Part shown: positions 47,004 through 58,145 of the stretch, piece after piece
Layout of the letters: each line of letters opens with the position of its first letter
Numbering within the stretch: the first letter of the stretch is position 1
Source: Rhodocollybia butyracea
Lineage: Eukaryota > Basidiomycota > Agaricomycetes > Agaricales > Omphalotaceae
Assembly: GCA_015501585.1 (NCBI GenBank)
Contig: JADNRY010000097.1
Location: forward strand, 146,821-210,820
Length of the DNA stretch: 64,000 nt
Reading direction: 5' to 3'
Translations under genes and position numbers: made by a program
The notes under the pieces: generated by a model
What the model saw: only the letters and a program-made list of their open reading frames with translations
Told to the model about the DNA's origin: nothing
The model's database searches: none

Positions 47004-47426
47004 TGTGTCTTCCTTCCCTCGTTTCGTTTCGTTCCTTGCTTGTTGATTGTTGGCGCTGCATCTCGAAATATCAATACCCCCTTTGCTCTGGGAGCTCAAG
47101 GCCTGAATGCTAAATCCGGTTCTAATAATCTACATATATCCATCTTGTTTGTTACCTACCACTCTCGCCTCGCGATAACTTGCTTTTACTGCTTTGCTTA
47201 TGACACACTGCACGTCTTGTTGAAAAAATCCTGTACACTCTTTCGTTACCCTGATATCCGTTCGTTCTGCATTTTGTATCATCGTACTTGATCTGACTTA
47301 TCACTCTGCTTTCTTATGTATATGTTTGTTACGGTTTTTCAAAATGAAAGTGACACTTCTTTGTCGCACTTGAATACAATGTGATGATGCACGGGTATAA
47401 CGTATGTATAATACAACTATGATCAA
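47004..47426. other. Convergent intergenic region
   Basis: T-rich, no gene. Contains the 3' ends of two convergent genes. Confidence 0.4.
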
Positions 47427-50400
47427 CTATTTGGTTTTAAGGATCTGAACGAGCTGTTCTAGAGCTCCAGCAAGCCGCGACAAGTTATTGTCGATACTTT
47501 CCAGACGCTTGTTCAGCTCACCTGGAACACCAAACTGGGCAGATGAACCAGAACTAGTACCATGTACCGCATTGGGCGCGCCTCGAGCATCTGGGACGAC
47601 ATCGTCGAGTTCGTCATCCTGAGCGATAGGGCTATCTACAACAGGCTCAATGTCTGGGAACTTGACCACCTCTGTAGCATATCGAATCGGCCGTGTTTCG
47701 TCGTAGAACTCGCCGTAATCTGGACAGGCTACGTACCCAAGACAAGCGTAATTTTGCCCACCCTGGTTATATTTCGTGATGAGAATCTTGAACGCGTAAA
47801 GACGACGGCACGAGAAATCGATGAGAGCCCAGGTTTTCCATGACCATGGGTGGAGCGTTCCACTGTCGGCATCTTTGCCGACATCAAGCGCAACCTCTGA
47901 TTCCCCACTCTGTAGGGCCTTGTATACGATGGTCTTCATCTGATCCGCATCGAAGGTCATACTCGTATTCGAACCGGCTATCTTGACTTGGCCGGAACTG
48001 CCATCGTTGGATACATGGACATCGTAGTGTTGCCATGTAAGCGGGTCAGCGATGTAGAAGAATGCAGTATCATCGGTGTTTGCCTTTGCACGGTCGTACA
48101 CGGGAGAGACATAGTCAAGTACCAACGAACATTCCTCATCCTCAATGTCTGTCAGCACCAGCTTTATCCGAAGAGGACGTTGCCGGGCGACAAAAGCACG
48201 GTTCCACCATCGAGCTCCCACTTTTACATCTTCTGGGTCCCGGGCCACGGTAACACCAAATTTCAATGTCCACGTCTGTCGAGGATCGATAGAGGATGGT
48301 AATATCACTCCGTCCAAAAGTGCCACTGCCTTGACGGGTTTGTATTCCTCGTCACCAACGAGGCGATAGAACGCAGTAACGGAGGCAATCGATACGGGTT
48401 CTTGTGAAGAGACGGGGTGCTTATTGAAGACTGAAATCGATCCAACAAAGTAGTCAGTTTGTTCATTTGCGAATTCCGGATTGGCGACGAGCGGAGGCTC
48501 CGAAACTGGTTTCACTAGCACGGGGAGACTAGGCGTTGTCCGGGCTTTGAATTTTCGTACTGCTCGAGGTTCTCCGTCAAACAATGTTCCAGTAACGCGT
48601 TGCATTTCTGGTAAGACGTAGGGAGCGCTGGGTTTGTAGGCACGGAAGCCTCCTTCGGATAAGGTACGAACATCACCAGACTTAGTACAAGTCTTGATGT
48701 CGAAGGGACAGTATTGAATGTATGGTTGTGTAGAAGTAGAGGCTTTCGCGGTGATTTTAACCCCGCTGATGATACCTTCTTTAGATAAAACCCATTCTGC
48801 CAGGGCAAACTCGTTCACAGAATGAGAAGAGCGGAAAATCACTGCCTGATGGGTGATTTCTACAACTTGGGAAATCACCGCTAGGTCGTTGACATTGAAT
48901 GTTTTGAACAGGAAAGGCTCGCGAATCGATAGGTTGCCTACCCTAATGAGGATAGTTGGAACTTCAGGTACGGCCCCACGAGACTTCCAGCGTAGGAGAC
49001 GAGCGACAGAAACTGTGACCTTTTCGTTGGTTTCAAAATTGAGATCCTCTATCGAAGCCCATTTTTCCGTTGTATCAACATAACCGGTGATCTGGGATGC
49101 AAAGGGGAAGAAGTTTCCGTATGGATAGTCGCAGTGGTGATCTGGCCGATGACGTCCTGCCTGACATGGGTTCTGCGTGCTACAACAGCGATAGGTTTTG
49201 TGCCAGGAATCATACTCTGCACGATGGAAGGAGCAGGACTTTTCTCCGTTAGTGGAATCATGGTACTCCTTGGTGCATTGAACACAGATAAACGTCTGCT
49301 CTTTGGCAGACTCATTCATCTGAGCAGCGAGACCTTTGATGCCGTCGATAACAGAGGCACTAACGGTCTCATTGAGTGATTGCTCCAGACGATCCTGATT
49401 CTGCTGTAAGACCTCGGTAATGTTGGTGTTGAGCTGTTCCATGACTTCATCGTCGACCGTAAGCTTCATCTGACTCGCAAATTGTTTCACTAAAGCCTCG
49501 TTGCCTTTAACAGCATCCATACCCCCATGAGCGGCGACGAAACTCGCAGCAGCCTCATCTTCGGGGTCAGAAGGAACCGGCCGAGTGAGTATATCCAACT
49601 GAACACTTTGATGAATTTGCAGGCTGACCATAAGGTCGTTCGTGCACTGGGTCAGCAATGACGCGCACGACGTGAAACGATCCTTGTTATGAACGCTCAA
49701 GCGTCTAGCAACCGCACCCTGTTTTCGATATGTTTGAATCAGAGCGGCAGCTTTTTTGAGTGTATCGTTCATGCGATCGATGACCTGGCGCGTGGAGTCG
49801 GTAACGTTGATCTTTTTGAGAGCAGGAAGGTGGCTGAGCATGAATGTAACACGTTGAACGAGATCTTTGCACTTGGCGTCGACGTCTCGAGCACGCTGCT
49901 CGACCGCGATGATGGCTTTTATAATGACGAATGCGGGAGCTACGAAAGGCAAGACTTTTCCGAGATCAGCCAAAGAGTCCATCACGTTCATTGCGTGCTG
50001 GACATAGTCCGTAGCTTCAGAAACGATGGAAGTTGGATTGGAAGAACCGTCGCCGCTGCTACTGGATTGGGATATGACGCTGCGAATCACAGTGGCTGCA
50101 CTTGTGACTACTGCAGTATCACCTGCGGTGCCACTGTCGGATATTGCGACTCCTTCACCGTAGATCTTGCCTCGTCCGCTGGCGTCAAGATTGAACATCT
50201 CGGTGGGGATGTCCTGTAAAGGCCCAGAGTTTTCATCCACGAAACTGAAAGATAAGTCAGGTGCCGAACAGGTATCTTGAAAAGATGCAGAACGTACCGA
50301 AGAATTTGGTTCAATCCGGTGCTCAAAGCGGATGGATATGCGAGTGCTAAGCGTATAGTTTTGTTAGGATCAACCAGAAACGCGGTGTTGGGCTAGTTTG

Positions 50401-50920
50401 TGATGTTTGGGAATGCGCATATTGAAGGAGATGGAAGCGACTTACGTTTGTCGCTACACGTTTAGAATCGTATTCCGGTAACATCCCGTACAACTTCGAA
50501 AGTTGCCCTTGCTCATCTCCGACCTAAATAATTACAACGAGGTTTCAACCGCAGAATTGACTGGACTTACGATTTCGACGTTCCTTCCTGATCCAGGCTG
50601 ACTGTTATAGTGTTGTAAAGCCTTCGTCCAAAATCGGTTCTCATCCGGCCAGTTTCTAGACAATCCGATAATCTTAATACTTCGTTGCTCCAAATCTGGT
50701 AGTCTTTGCGCGAGCGCTTTTAGTTCTGAAGAAAAAGACGCAGGATGCGAGAACACTATGGACTGCAAACAAATGAGATGGCAATGAATGAAAGACGGTT
50801 AACGCGACTTACCCATGACTCTCCGATCCATTGGTGAAATTTGAGAGATCCTGAGGCAATATGGCCTTCAAAATTTGGCGCAATAGAACCTGCGTTAAGA
50901 TTAGGGCGTGCACGGGACAT
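47427..50920 (-). CDS. Peroxiredoxin-like / MLKL-like / CHORD-like fusion protein
   Basis: Five exons give about 1096 residues: 50813-50920, 50571-50762, 50446-50523, 50298-50392, then one long exon 47427-50263; phases agree at every join. Residues 1-158 are a 1-Cys-type peroxiredoxin: GSIAPNFEGHIASGSLKFHQ, WSIVFSHPASFSSELKALAQ, SIKIIGLSRNW, GQLSKLYGMLPEYD, AFLVDPNKTIRLALAYPS. In active enzymes SHPAxF is followed by TPVCTTEL; here it is followed directly by SSEL, so TPVC and the peroxidatic Cys are missing, and residues 1-158 contain no Cys. Residues about 235-380 form amphipathic helices (FVAPAFVIIKAIIAVEQRAR, DLVQRVTFMLSHLPALKKIN, KKAAALIQTYRKQGAVARRL) like fungal MLKL/HeLo-type bundles. 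Residues 478-529 are a Cys/His cluster (CVQC, SCSFH, YRCCS, HRPDHHC) resembling CHORD. A beta-rich region and a final coiled coil (LNKRLESIDNNLSRLAGALE) follow. Role inferred: sensor or scaffold in stress or cell death. Confidence 0.8.
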
Positions 50921-51747
50921 GATCACTCGGTGTTTTTGAGGAACGAGAGAAAGACACGACGAGTTTTTATACGGGGAGAGCCTCGCAGCAACTTGACAAC
51001 GCTTGACAGCGGTTGATTAAGTGTGAAGTAGACAGTCTTGAACGATGTTGGGCGCTGTGTGCTAAACTTATAGATAGACACCGGAAAGGTGGGTTAAAAT
51101 GTTGCTGTCTATAGAAACCTGAAGTATTAGACGTGTTATGAACAAAGTATGAGAACGAAGGTACCTAAAGTCATTGAAGAATGACAGAAACGGCTCATTC
51201 AGATCAGGATTGTCGAACATGAGGCTAATTTTATTCAGAATTCACTATACCAGAATCAATAAGGTGTAAGAGAGCAACAGATGTTGAGCAGATGGACGTT
51301 TTGTAGATTGTCAGTTGCGCGCCCATCATGGTTTGTCATCCCGTAAAAGGCCGAGCGCCGCTTTTCGCTGAACCACCACAACGCTTATTTCCTCGTCGTT
51401 CTAGCTCTCGCTAGCGCTGTCCAGTTTTCTTTTTGCTCTCTTTCTGTATTCTGAAGAACGGTAAACGCTTGTATAAGCATATAATCCTGTATTACAACGC
51501 ATGTAAGCTCTACTAGCACTGTTTTCAACGGGTCGTAGGGCGCCTGACACCCTGTATCCTGACTTTTTTCTTATCGTTGACTCTTGTTGTCGTGCACTCT
51601 TGTTGTTGAATTAACTCAAAACCTGTTTTGTTTTACGCCGTTGAACCTCCTCGCAGTGCAAAGAGTTTAGTTTATTTGACCTCGCAAGACTTTTATCGCA
51701 CAAACCGAAGAAACGCATCGCTAAAACTAGTCGCGTTATCGTAAATC
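50921..51747. other. Divergent promoter region
   Basis: Shared upstream region of the fusion gene and the CPSF6-like gene. No frames of note. A CT/GTTGTTG-rich leader precedes the ATG at 51748. Confidence 0.4.
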
Positions 51748-53159
51748 ATGAATCAAGACGACTTTGACATCTACGGTGAAGACACTCAGCAAGTTCAGGA
51801 TGAGGTAGGCGTACAGACTACGAATAAACGGCCGCAAAACTGAAGTTTTCTCAAGCATACTGAGCCCGGCTACGATGAAAGCCCGCAACAAGTACCTACT
51901 GAAATTTCAAAGGTTGAACCATCGGCTGGACAGAAGCGGGAAAGAGAAGAATCAAGGGAACCGGATGAACAACAAACTATCGTATGTCGTATTTTTCGTT
52001 CGATTCGGGCTCGATCTAACCAAGTGCAGGCTACGGTCGGAGGTGGTAACCAGCCAGCGAGTAATAGTGGAATTATGATGGTACAAGGCGGCGCGAATTC
52101 TGACGCGCTTTATATCGGGGATTTACAATGGGTGCGTACGCTATATGCATTTAAACGTTGATAGTGTTTAAGAACCCTCCGGCAGTGGACAACGGATGAA
52201 GACCTTAGGCAAGTTGCGCTCAGCCTCGGACTCAACGTCGACCATAAAGATATCACCTTTTCCGAACACAAAGTCAACGGGAAAAGCAAAGGGTGCGCCG
52301 CCAGCTCTTTCGTTTTGTCCCTATCATTCACATCTCTTCAGTATTGCTTACATCGAATGCGGAAGCCACGAAAATGCGGTGACATTGAAGAACTGGTTTG
52401 ACAGCAAGTTAGTCTTAGTGCGCCTGTCGTTTTCCTTTTATTAACCCTCCGGCAACAGTGATTTCCAAAACCGCAAAGCCAACGTGACGTTGACTGCTTC
52501 GGCTCAAGGAAATCCTTTCCGCACCCTCCCGAAAGGTAGGTACCGCATTGAACAGATGAAGAGAATTCGCTCACTAACTTCTCCGTTTGTAGAACCTCCC
52601 GTTCGCGAGGGCAGAGTACAACCCCCTCCTCAGAACGGAACTGTACAGCCGCAGACCACCAACGCCCGTGGTGGAGGCAACTTCCGTGGGCGTGGCGGAA
52701 TGCGAGGTGGCGCGAGCAGCACTGGAAACATGGGAATGTCGAACATGAACATGAACAGCATGAATGGTATGGGTATGGGTCTCGGGATGAACAACATGAT
52801 GGGCAACATGATGGGCAATATGGCGGCGATGAACGGCATGGGCATGAACAATATGGGTATGGGATTCGTCGGCGGGGGCGCTGGCTCGTTCGGTCGTGGG
52901 GGGTTTCCTAATAGAGGCATGGCGCGAGGCGGTATGGTCTAGTCTCCTTTGTTTAGAATACGAACTTTCGCTTATTGTGCTCACTACTTTACGCTCTGTA
53001 TTCTTGGGGCTTTTTTGTTATTCAGGTATGGGTATGCCTAATAATATGATAGGTATGGCTGGACGAGGCCATTTTAATCCAGCGTTCATGCAAGGTAGCG
53101 GACCTTTTGCTGGAGGACCGGATGGCCCACGGAAACGATTCCGGCCGGAGGATAGTTGA
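51748..53159 (+). CDS. CPSF6/7-like RNA-binding protein
   Basis: Eight exons in phase. The start [19 protein letters not shown] is acidic, then [21 protein letters not shown] linker. The RRM has RNP2 [20 protein letters not shown] and RNP1 [18 protein letters not shown], with the WWTTDEDL tryptophan pair typical of the 68/59-kDa subunits of mammalian cleavage factor Im (CPSF6/CPSF7). The rest is low complexity: an RGG segment ([15 protein letters not shown]), a Met/Asn/Gly-rich tract ([18 protein letters not shown]) and [14 protein letters not shown] final intron joins to [20 protein letters not shown] and ends [11 protein letters not shown], like a nuclear localisation signal, at 53157-53159. 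Expected role: binding of pre-mRNA and 3'-end processing in the nucleus. About 325 residues, intact. Confidence 0.82.
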
Positions 53160-53703
53160 AACAGCGGAGAGGTGGAGGTGGGTGGATGCGGTGGATGGTT
53201 TTCCTTTCAGCAAGCTATTCCCTTCCCCAGACTATTATTGCTATTCATTAAAGTATTTCATTGGAATCTCGTGTTATTGTTCACATTCTGTATAACAGCT
53301 GCATAATCGAATATGCTTTAGCTCTTCCGAGGTTGAATATTCACTTCGGCGGCAGGAGAAGGTCTTGCGGGCTGTCCGAAACCATCGATGGAGAAGATAG
53401 ATTTTTGGAAAAAGAAAGGGTGCTAGAGAGTAATGTGAAGAAAGAGACTTTTTCCAGCGAGACACGGAGCTCGAGTCGAGTAAAACTTGGTTAGTATTTC
53501 AATAGCATGATCCATCGAAAAACAGCCATTGAGAGTAAGACAATACTCACCAGCCAAGTCTAGTTCAGCGCTGAACGCTTGCGTGCCGAGCTGCTTCACA
53601 CAAAGTACAGCCAGAACTATCATCGTGCACAATGATGGGATGTGATTCTACTAAAAAGAGTCCAAACAATGCTACAGGAAGACATTCACTAGAGGCAAAT
53701 ATC

Positions 53704-54290
53704 TCAAAGTCCAGCCAACGACTGTTGCCACTCCCGTACTTTATCCATCTTCTCCGCCCTCATGATTTCCTGTCTCTTCAGCTGTTCTTCGTCAAACGTA
53801 GGAGCTAAAGCGGGATTCGCCATTCGCCGAAAGTTCCACAGTGCTTGGGGATTCATAACGTCACAAATGTCCGTTTCTTCCCTAGCTTCAGCGCGCTTGC
53901 GCCTCTCCACATCACGAGCACGTTTTGTTTTCTCGGCGGCCTTCTCTGTCGTTTTCTGCTCTTCGTGTTCACCCTGTACAGTGTTCTGCGCCTTGTAGCC
54001 TTCGAGGAAGGCCTTGAAAGAGCCACATCCCCAGAGTTCGATGATGGTACAAGCATAAAGATAGTCGAGGATGAGTTTCGAAGGGTTCATGGACTGGCCT
54101 TCGCCCCATTCCAAAGCGGCATTGAAGTTGTGGATTGGCTGGGAGGCCTTGAAACATTGGAGAGTCATTAAGTGATGTGAAGGATCGTCACGGCGGTTTT
54201 GGTGAGAATTTGTTTGTGGAGGAACATGTTGGTTTTCCAGTTTCCATGTCGGGGTCTGGAGGCGAAGGAAGCAGTCAGAGCATATGCAAA
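53704..54290 (-). pseudogene. C-terminal copy of the HNH-family gene
   Basis: The minus strand encodes the last part of the 29135-30380 gene: QTPTWKLENQHVPPQTNSHQ, RRDDPSHHLMTLQCFKASQP, NPSKLILDYLYACTIIELWG, LWNFRRMANPALAPTFDEEQ and KVREWQQSLAGL with a stop at 53704. Similarity continues a few bases into the intron before it (GCATATGCTC against GCGTATGTGCTC), then stops near 54290. The N-terminal and HNH-core exons are absent. The open frame itself has no stop (154 codons from the first Met), so it could still be transcribed, but as a fragment. Confidence 0.7.
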
Positions 54291-56850
54291 GTTATTCAGC
54301 CTAAGAGACCGCGCGTATCTTGTGGAATATCGGAGCTACTCTGATACTGCGAGGAAAGGATCTTGATTGTATCAAGACCTGGTGGCCAATGTACATTGTC
54401 ATACATGAATTCTCTCAACTTTGAGACCCACCATTCAACAGGCAACTCAATGGTCGTGGTCTAGACATTTCTGGCAGTTTTGGAGAGATCGCTACGTGAG
54501 GAAATATGAAAGAACTTGAACGTATGATTCGATGTGGAAGATTAGGACACAGATCGTCGAGGCTACACCAGCATCTACCGGACCTTGCTTACCAGACTCG
54601 AAACGTAAAGCAGATTTGGAGCCTGAAGATATGAGGCAGGAGGAGTGGCCTAGAACCGACGCGTAGTAGAGTTTGAGCTCTGAGATGAGAGTCGTTCCTA
54701 CCTCTCAATCACAGTACCTGGCACTTCACAAACCTGCTTCGCGTTTCACTGCTTCTGATGCCTCCGATATCGTGATAAAGCTGCGTTTCGTTCCGTTCAA
54801 CACATCCAAGCCCACCACGAACCAACCATGCACCTTGGAAGAACCAAAGGGACTGTAAATGATGAAATGAGAACATGTTGAAGAAATGTGAGTAGTCAGG
54901 ACAGGCACGGAAATAAGGACTCACGCGAAACGGTCTGAGGTCCTTACTCCAGAACTCGGGTTCCAAGCTAATGGGGAAAGTACGAGGGACTACCTGGTTC
55001 GAAAAGGGAATCGGAAATATACGCCCAGAGTCAAGAGAAGTCGGAGCCTTTGGATGAAGAGGTCAGAATGGACACGAGAAATAGAGGGGAGAATTATACA
55101 CACTTGATTTAAACACTTGGAGGGCTCTATTCTTCCTACATCCAGTCCCAGAACTGCACAGAAAAGACGTAGTATCGGATAACAACTTGCGACGAACTCC
55201 TAACGGCTTGAGCTCCGAATTCATTTTGATGATAAGTGCTGATGAAAGCTGGTAGCTGACTTCAGTTGGTGTTGGGGCACGGGCAGTAGGGGCACTGCGT
55301 CCAGTACCTGAGGCCTAGCGACTTTCGAAAAGGGAGTTGGCCGGGGAGCCAGGTGAGGTGATCTAAGAAGTCGGCCGGAATTGCGTAGTTTGGAGGTCGA
55401 GCGGTACGGCGGATTCCACAACGGAATTGCGCCTAGAAGATGTGATATATAATCTTTGGGGTGAGTATTCACAACGGTGGAACACCTAGAATACGGGGCT
55501 CGAGTTTAGCTGACCCGAACTTGAAAAATAGCACCGAATAAATGAAGGAGAAGATGTGAAGACATATAATACAGGGCATTCCGGAGCAATCAATTAATGA
55601 AGCATTATAGATCTTGCACCCAGGAATGAGCGCAGAGAGGTAGAAAGGCCGAAAATTTAATGCGCGTACAGCAGAACAAAGAGGGAGTACAATGAGGAAC
55701 AACCCACCTGTAGAATAGAGTCAAAAATTGATTCTGCCGGTAACTTTTGGTAAAGGTCTTGGAGACGGCGAAGGCCGGTTAAGCCGGTCGCGTTAGTGGG
55801 CGGGTAGGCGAGGAGGTATTGGAAGAGTCGTTACAGAGCTGGGGTGATAATATTAGTAAATATAAGTGGTGGACGTACCTCAGCTACTGTTGTTCATCGG
55901 TTTCTCGATAAACTTTTAGCCAGCTTCGTTCACAGCCAAGATCTTTACGGATATCGCTAGTCTACGCGGAGCATTTTTGGAGGTTCCAACGGATCCGATA
56001 GAGTGTTTGGAAGTGATCAGACGAGAAGCTTGCGGTGGTGCCGGTGTTCGACGAATATAATATACCATTCAATTTCAAAGCTAAGAAAGTCAGCGGCGTG
56101 TGTTCTGGGAGAAGGCCGCTAATTAGAGTAGTCGATGGGTCATCGATGAATATCTGGATAGCAACGTTCAAGGATATCGAAACATACCTTAGTGCAAGGA
56201 ACTTCCCTGGAGCCCACTATAATATAAAAAACTTATCATACCCTCTGACAACGGTCCTCTATCCTCCTTGTACTTGCATTGATAAGACGCCTCTAGCCTG
56301 CTGGCCCAGCGGCGAGAGTTGAGAAGGTTGAGAATGTTAATGTTAATGGACATCGACTCATGTGCTTGACCTCGTTCAAACGGTCAAACGTTCATCGATA
56401 TCACCAGCATTCAAATACTCAAGTGCTTTATGATTGAATCAATGATTGTCGTACCGCCGCCGGTCCGCTGGTGACTGGAAAATCAGTGATCACATGGCCC
56501 ACTATTGCCTGAAACTTCCCTCTTCCTTCTCCTCTCGCCCTCGGTTAGCACAAATTGCCAGCTGGTGATGGCTCTGAGAGCCAACGGACTAACCGAGCGG
56601 ATACACCACCCTTTCTGCATTCGCCTTCGCAGTCTATGTCTTCGATGCCTAGCTTCGCCGACGTTGTATCAAGGACAACCTTATGCGACCACCGATCCAA
56701 TTTCTGCCAACCTCGATAAGAATAACAAGAAAGTTTGGCGTATTAACTGACCTCCGGATCTCATGCGTTCAGATGGGAAGCGGGAGCACTAAGACGATGG
56801 CTGGGGTGGAAATTTCAAAAGTTTTTGGAAAAGATACGGTAGTAATTCGT
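54291..56850. other. Gene-poor stretch
   Basis: No gene I can support. Frames at 55962-56171 (minus) and 56035-56322 (plus, VVPVFDEYNIPFNFKAKKVS) overlap each other and have no partners. Probably decayed sequence between the HNH and DENND6 fragments. Confidence 0.35.
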
Positions 56851-57166
56851 TGGTGTGTATTGACACTTCTAAGCCTTATTTCTTTGAGCTAACGCGTTCC
56901 TTCCTGTAGTACATCTCGGTTTTGGTGAAGGGACAGTGGCAGATGACTAGTGTTTCCGCAAGAATCGTTAGTGTTCTTTCTCTTTCTCTCATGAAGCTAT
57001 CTACTAATCTGCGGCGATCCAAAGCATTCACCGCATTTCCTGATTCGACAAAAGCTCTCATATCCATTCCTTGGGCATTTACGGCGCACAACAAACAACT
57101 TGTGAGTGCTGATAAATTCACCTACGGATTCTCGCACCTCGCGTAAGTAAAGAGGGACCTCCTGTC
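56851..57166 (+). pseudogene. Fragment of DENND6-like gene, middle exons
   Basis: Aligns with about 41180-41520, including the intron with TTATTTCTTTGAG and the CTTTCTCTCTCATGAAGCTA intron sequence. It then encodes KAFTAFPDSTKAL-type and KFTYGFSHLA, matching AFGAFPDSLQF and GFIYGFSHFTQ in the full gene. The NFNIDEGPVVDG exon is only partly kept (LGFGEGTVADD). The copied introns show a genomic rather than mRNA origin. Not functional. Confidence 0.6.
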
Positions 57167-57591
57167 CTTCTATCGTTGTTCAGTATTCAGGTTACAGGTG
57201 ATCTTTCTTCACAGTGGCTTGCTCGCCTATCTTGACTTTTAGTTGCGATAGGCTGGTTCACCTAATGGTTAGATGGCTGCAAACAATGCCATTGTTGAGT
57301 TTGAGAGTAATTTGCATTTGATGAGGGGAGTTTTGATCTGATCATATGACATGCTTATATCATCTGAAAGGGAATTTAAAGGGCTATGTGAGTCAGCTTT
57401 GACATTAATGATATTCCCACGTTTTTGATGATTGCTTATTTGGCTATTTGTGAGAGAAGGGGGGGTCAGGGTAGTTCAGTTATGAGACAAAAAATGTTCC
57501 CAGGGATAGTATAGAGTGGAATCAACTCATAAAGTATGGGAATGTGGCAGTGCAGTGCCAAGAATGAGCCAAGTGGGGTTTTCATTCTAAT

Positions 57592-57660
57592 GGTTAGGGG
57601 TTAGGGGTGGTCCTGACAAAAACGACGAGTGAGCGAAGCGAACGAGGCGTTTTTTTGGGG
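57592..57660. repeat. Telomere-like units and small hairpin
   Basis: GGTTAGGGGTTAGGGG at about 57592-57607 is followed at 57617-57657 by an inverted repeat (CAAAAACGACGAG ... CGAGGCGTTTTTTTG) around GTGAGCGAAGCGAA. The hairpin could be a transposon end or a terminator-like structure; neither is proven. Confidence 0.4.
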
Positions 57661-58145
57661 AAGGGCCAAGTTCGTTAGTTTGTTGGGTAAGAGCGAAAAC
57701 AGCCAACAGGGTGTAAGATACTTTCTTACACCAGATCCTGTTTCGCTTTTATAGCTCATCAGGGCTGTTTCACATCGTCACAGACTTACACTGCTCGTCG
57801 ATAGTACTTCTGGTACTTGACGAACTTTGCCTGTATCTTGGAACACATGTTCGAGCGTTGTTAGTGCCATTGGTCAGTCCCACGCTGCCAGGGGATAACA
57901 ATACTCCTTATACATTAGACGCTTAGTGAGCGTCATCCGATGTACGGTCGCATCGGCTAACTCGTAATCCTAAATAGTAAGACCGAAGCCCGAGAAGACG
58001 GACTTAGCATCAAAGCCTATGAACATTATGGGCAGATTGCACATCCTTAATCCAAACCTTGGGAAAGGGAGCATTCTACAGCAGGATTGAGCCACACAAC
58101 CATCATTTTTGTTATCACCATCACATTTCTGGACCCAAAGTCCAT
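57661..58145. other. Array flank, no gene
   Basis: No supported coding sequence. One minus-strand piece reads KIQAKFVKYQKYYRRAV but is isolated between stops. Confidence 0.3.

Noticed and set aside
49689..50219. 176-codon plus-strand frame inside the fusion gene
   Set aside because: Antisense shadow of the helical-bundle exon, whose sense frame is open for more than 900 codons.
57592..57607. Telomere end at GGTTAGGGGTTAGGGG
   Set aside because: Only two imperfect units in the middle of the sequence with unrelated DNA on both sides; not a telomere.
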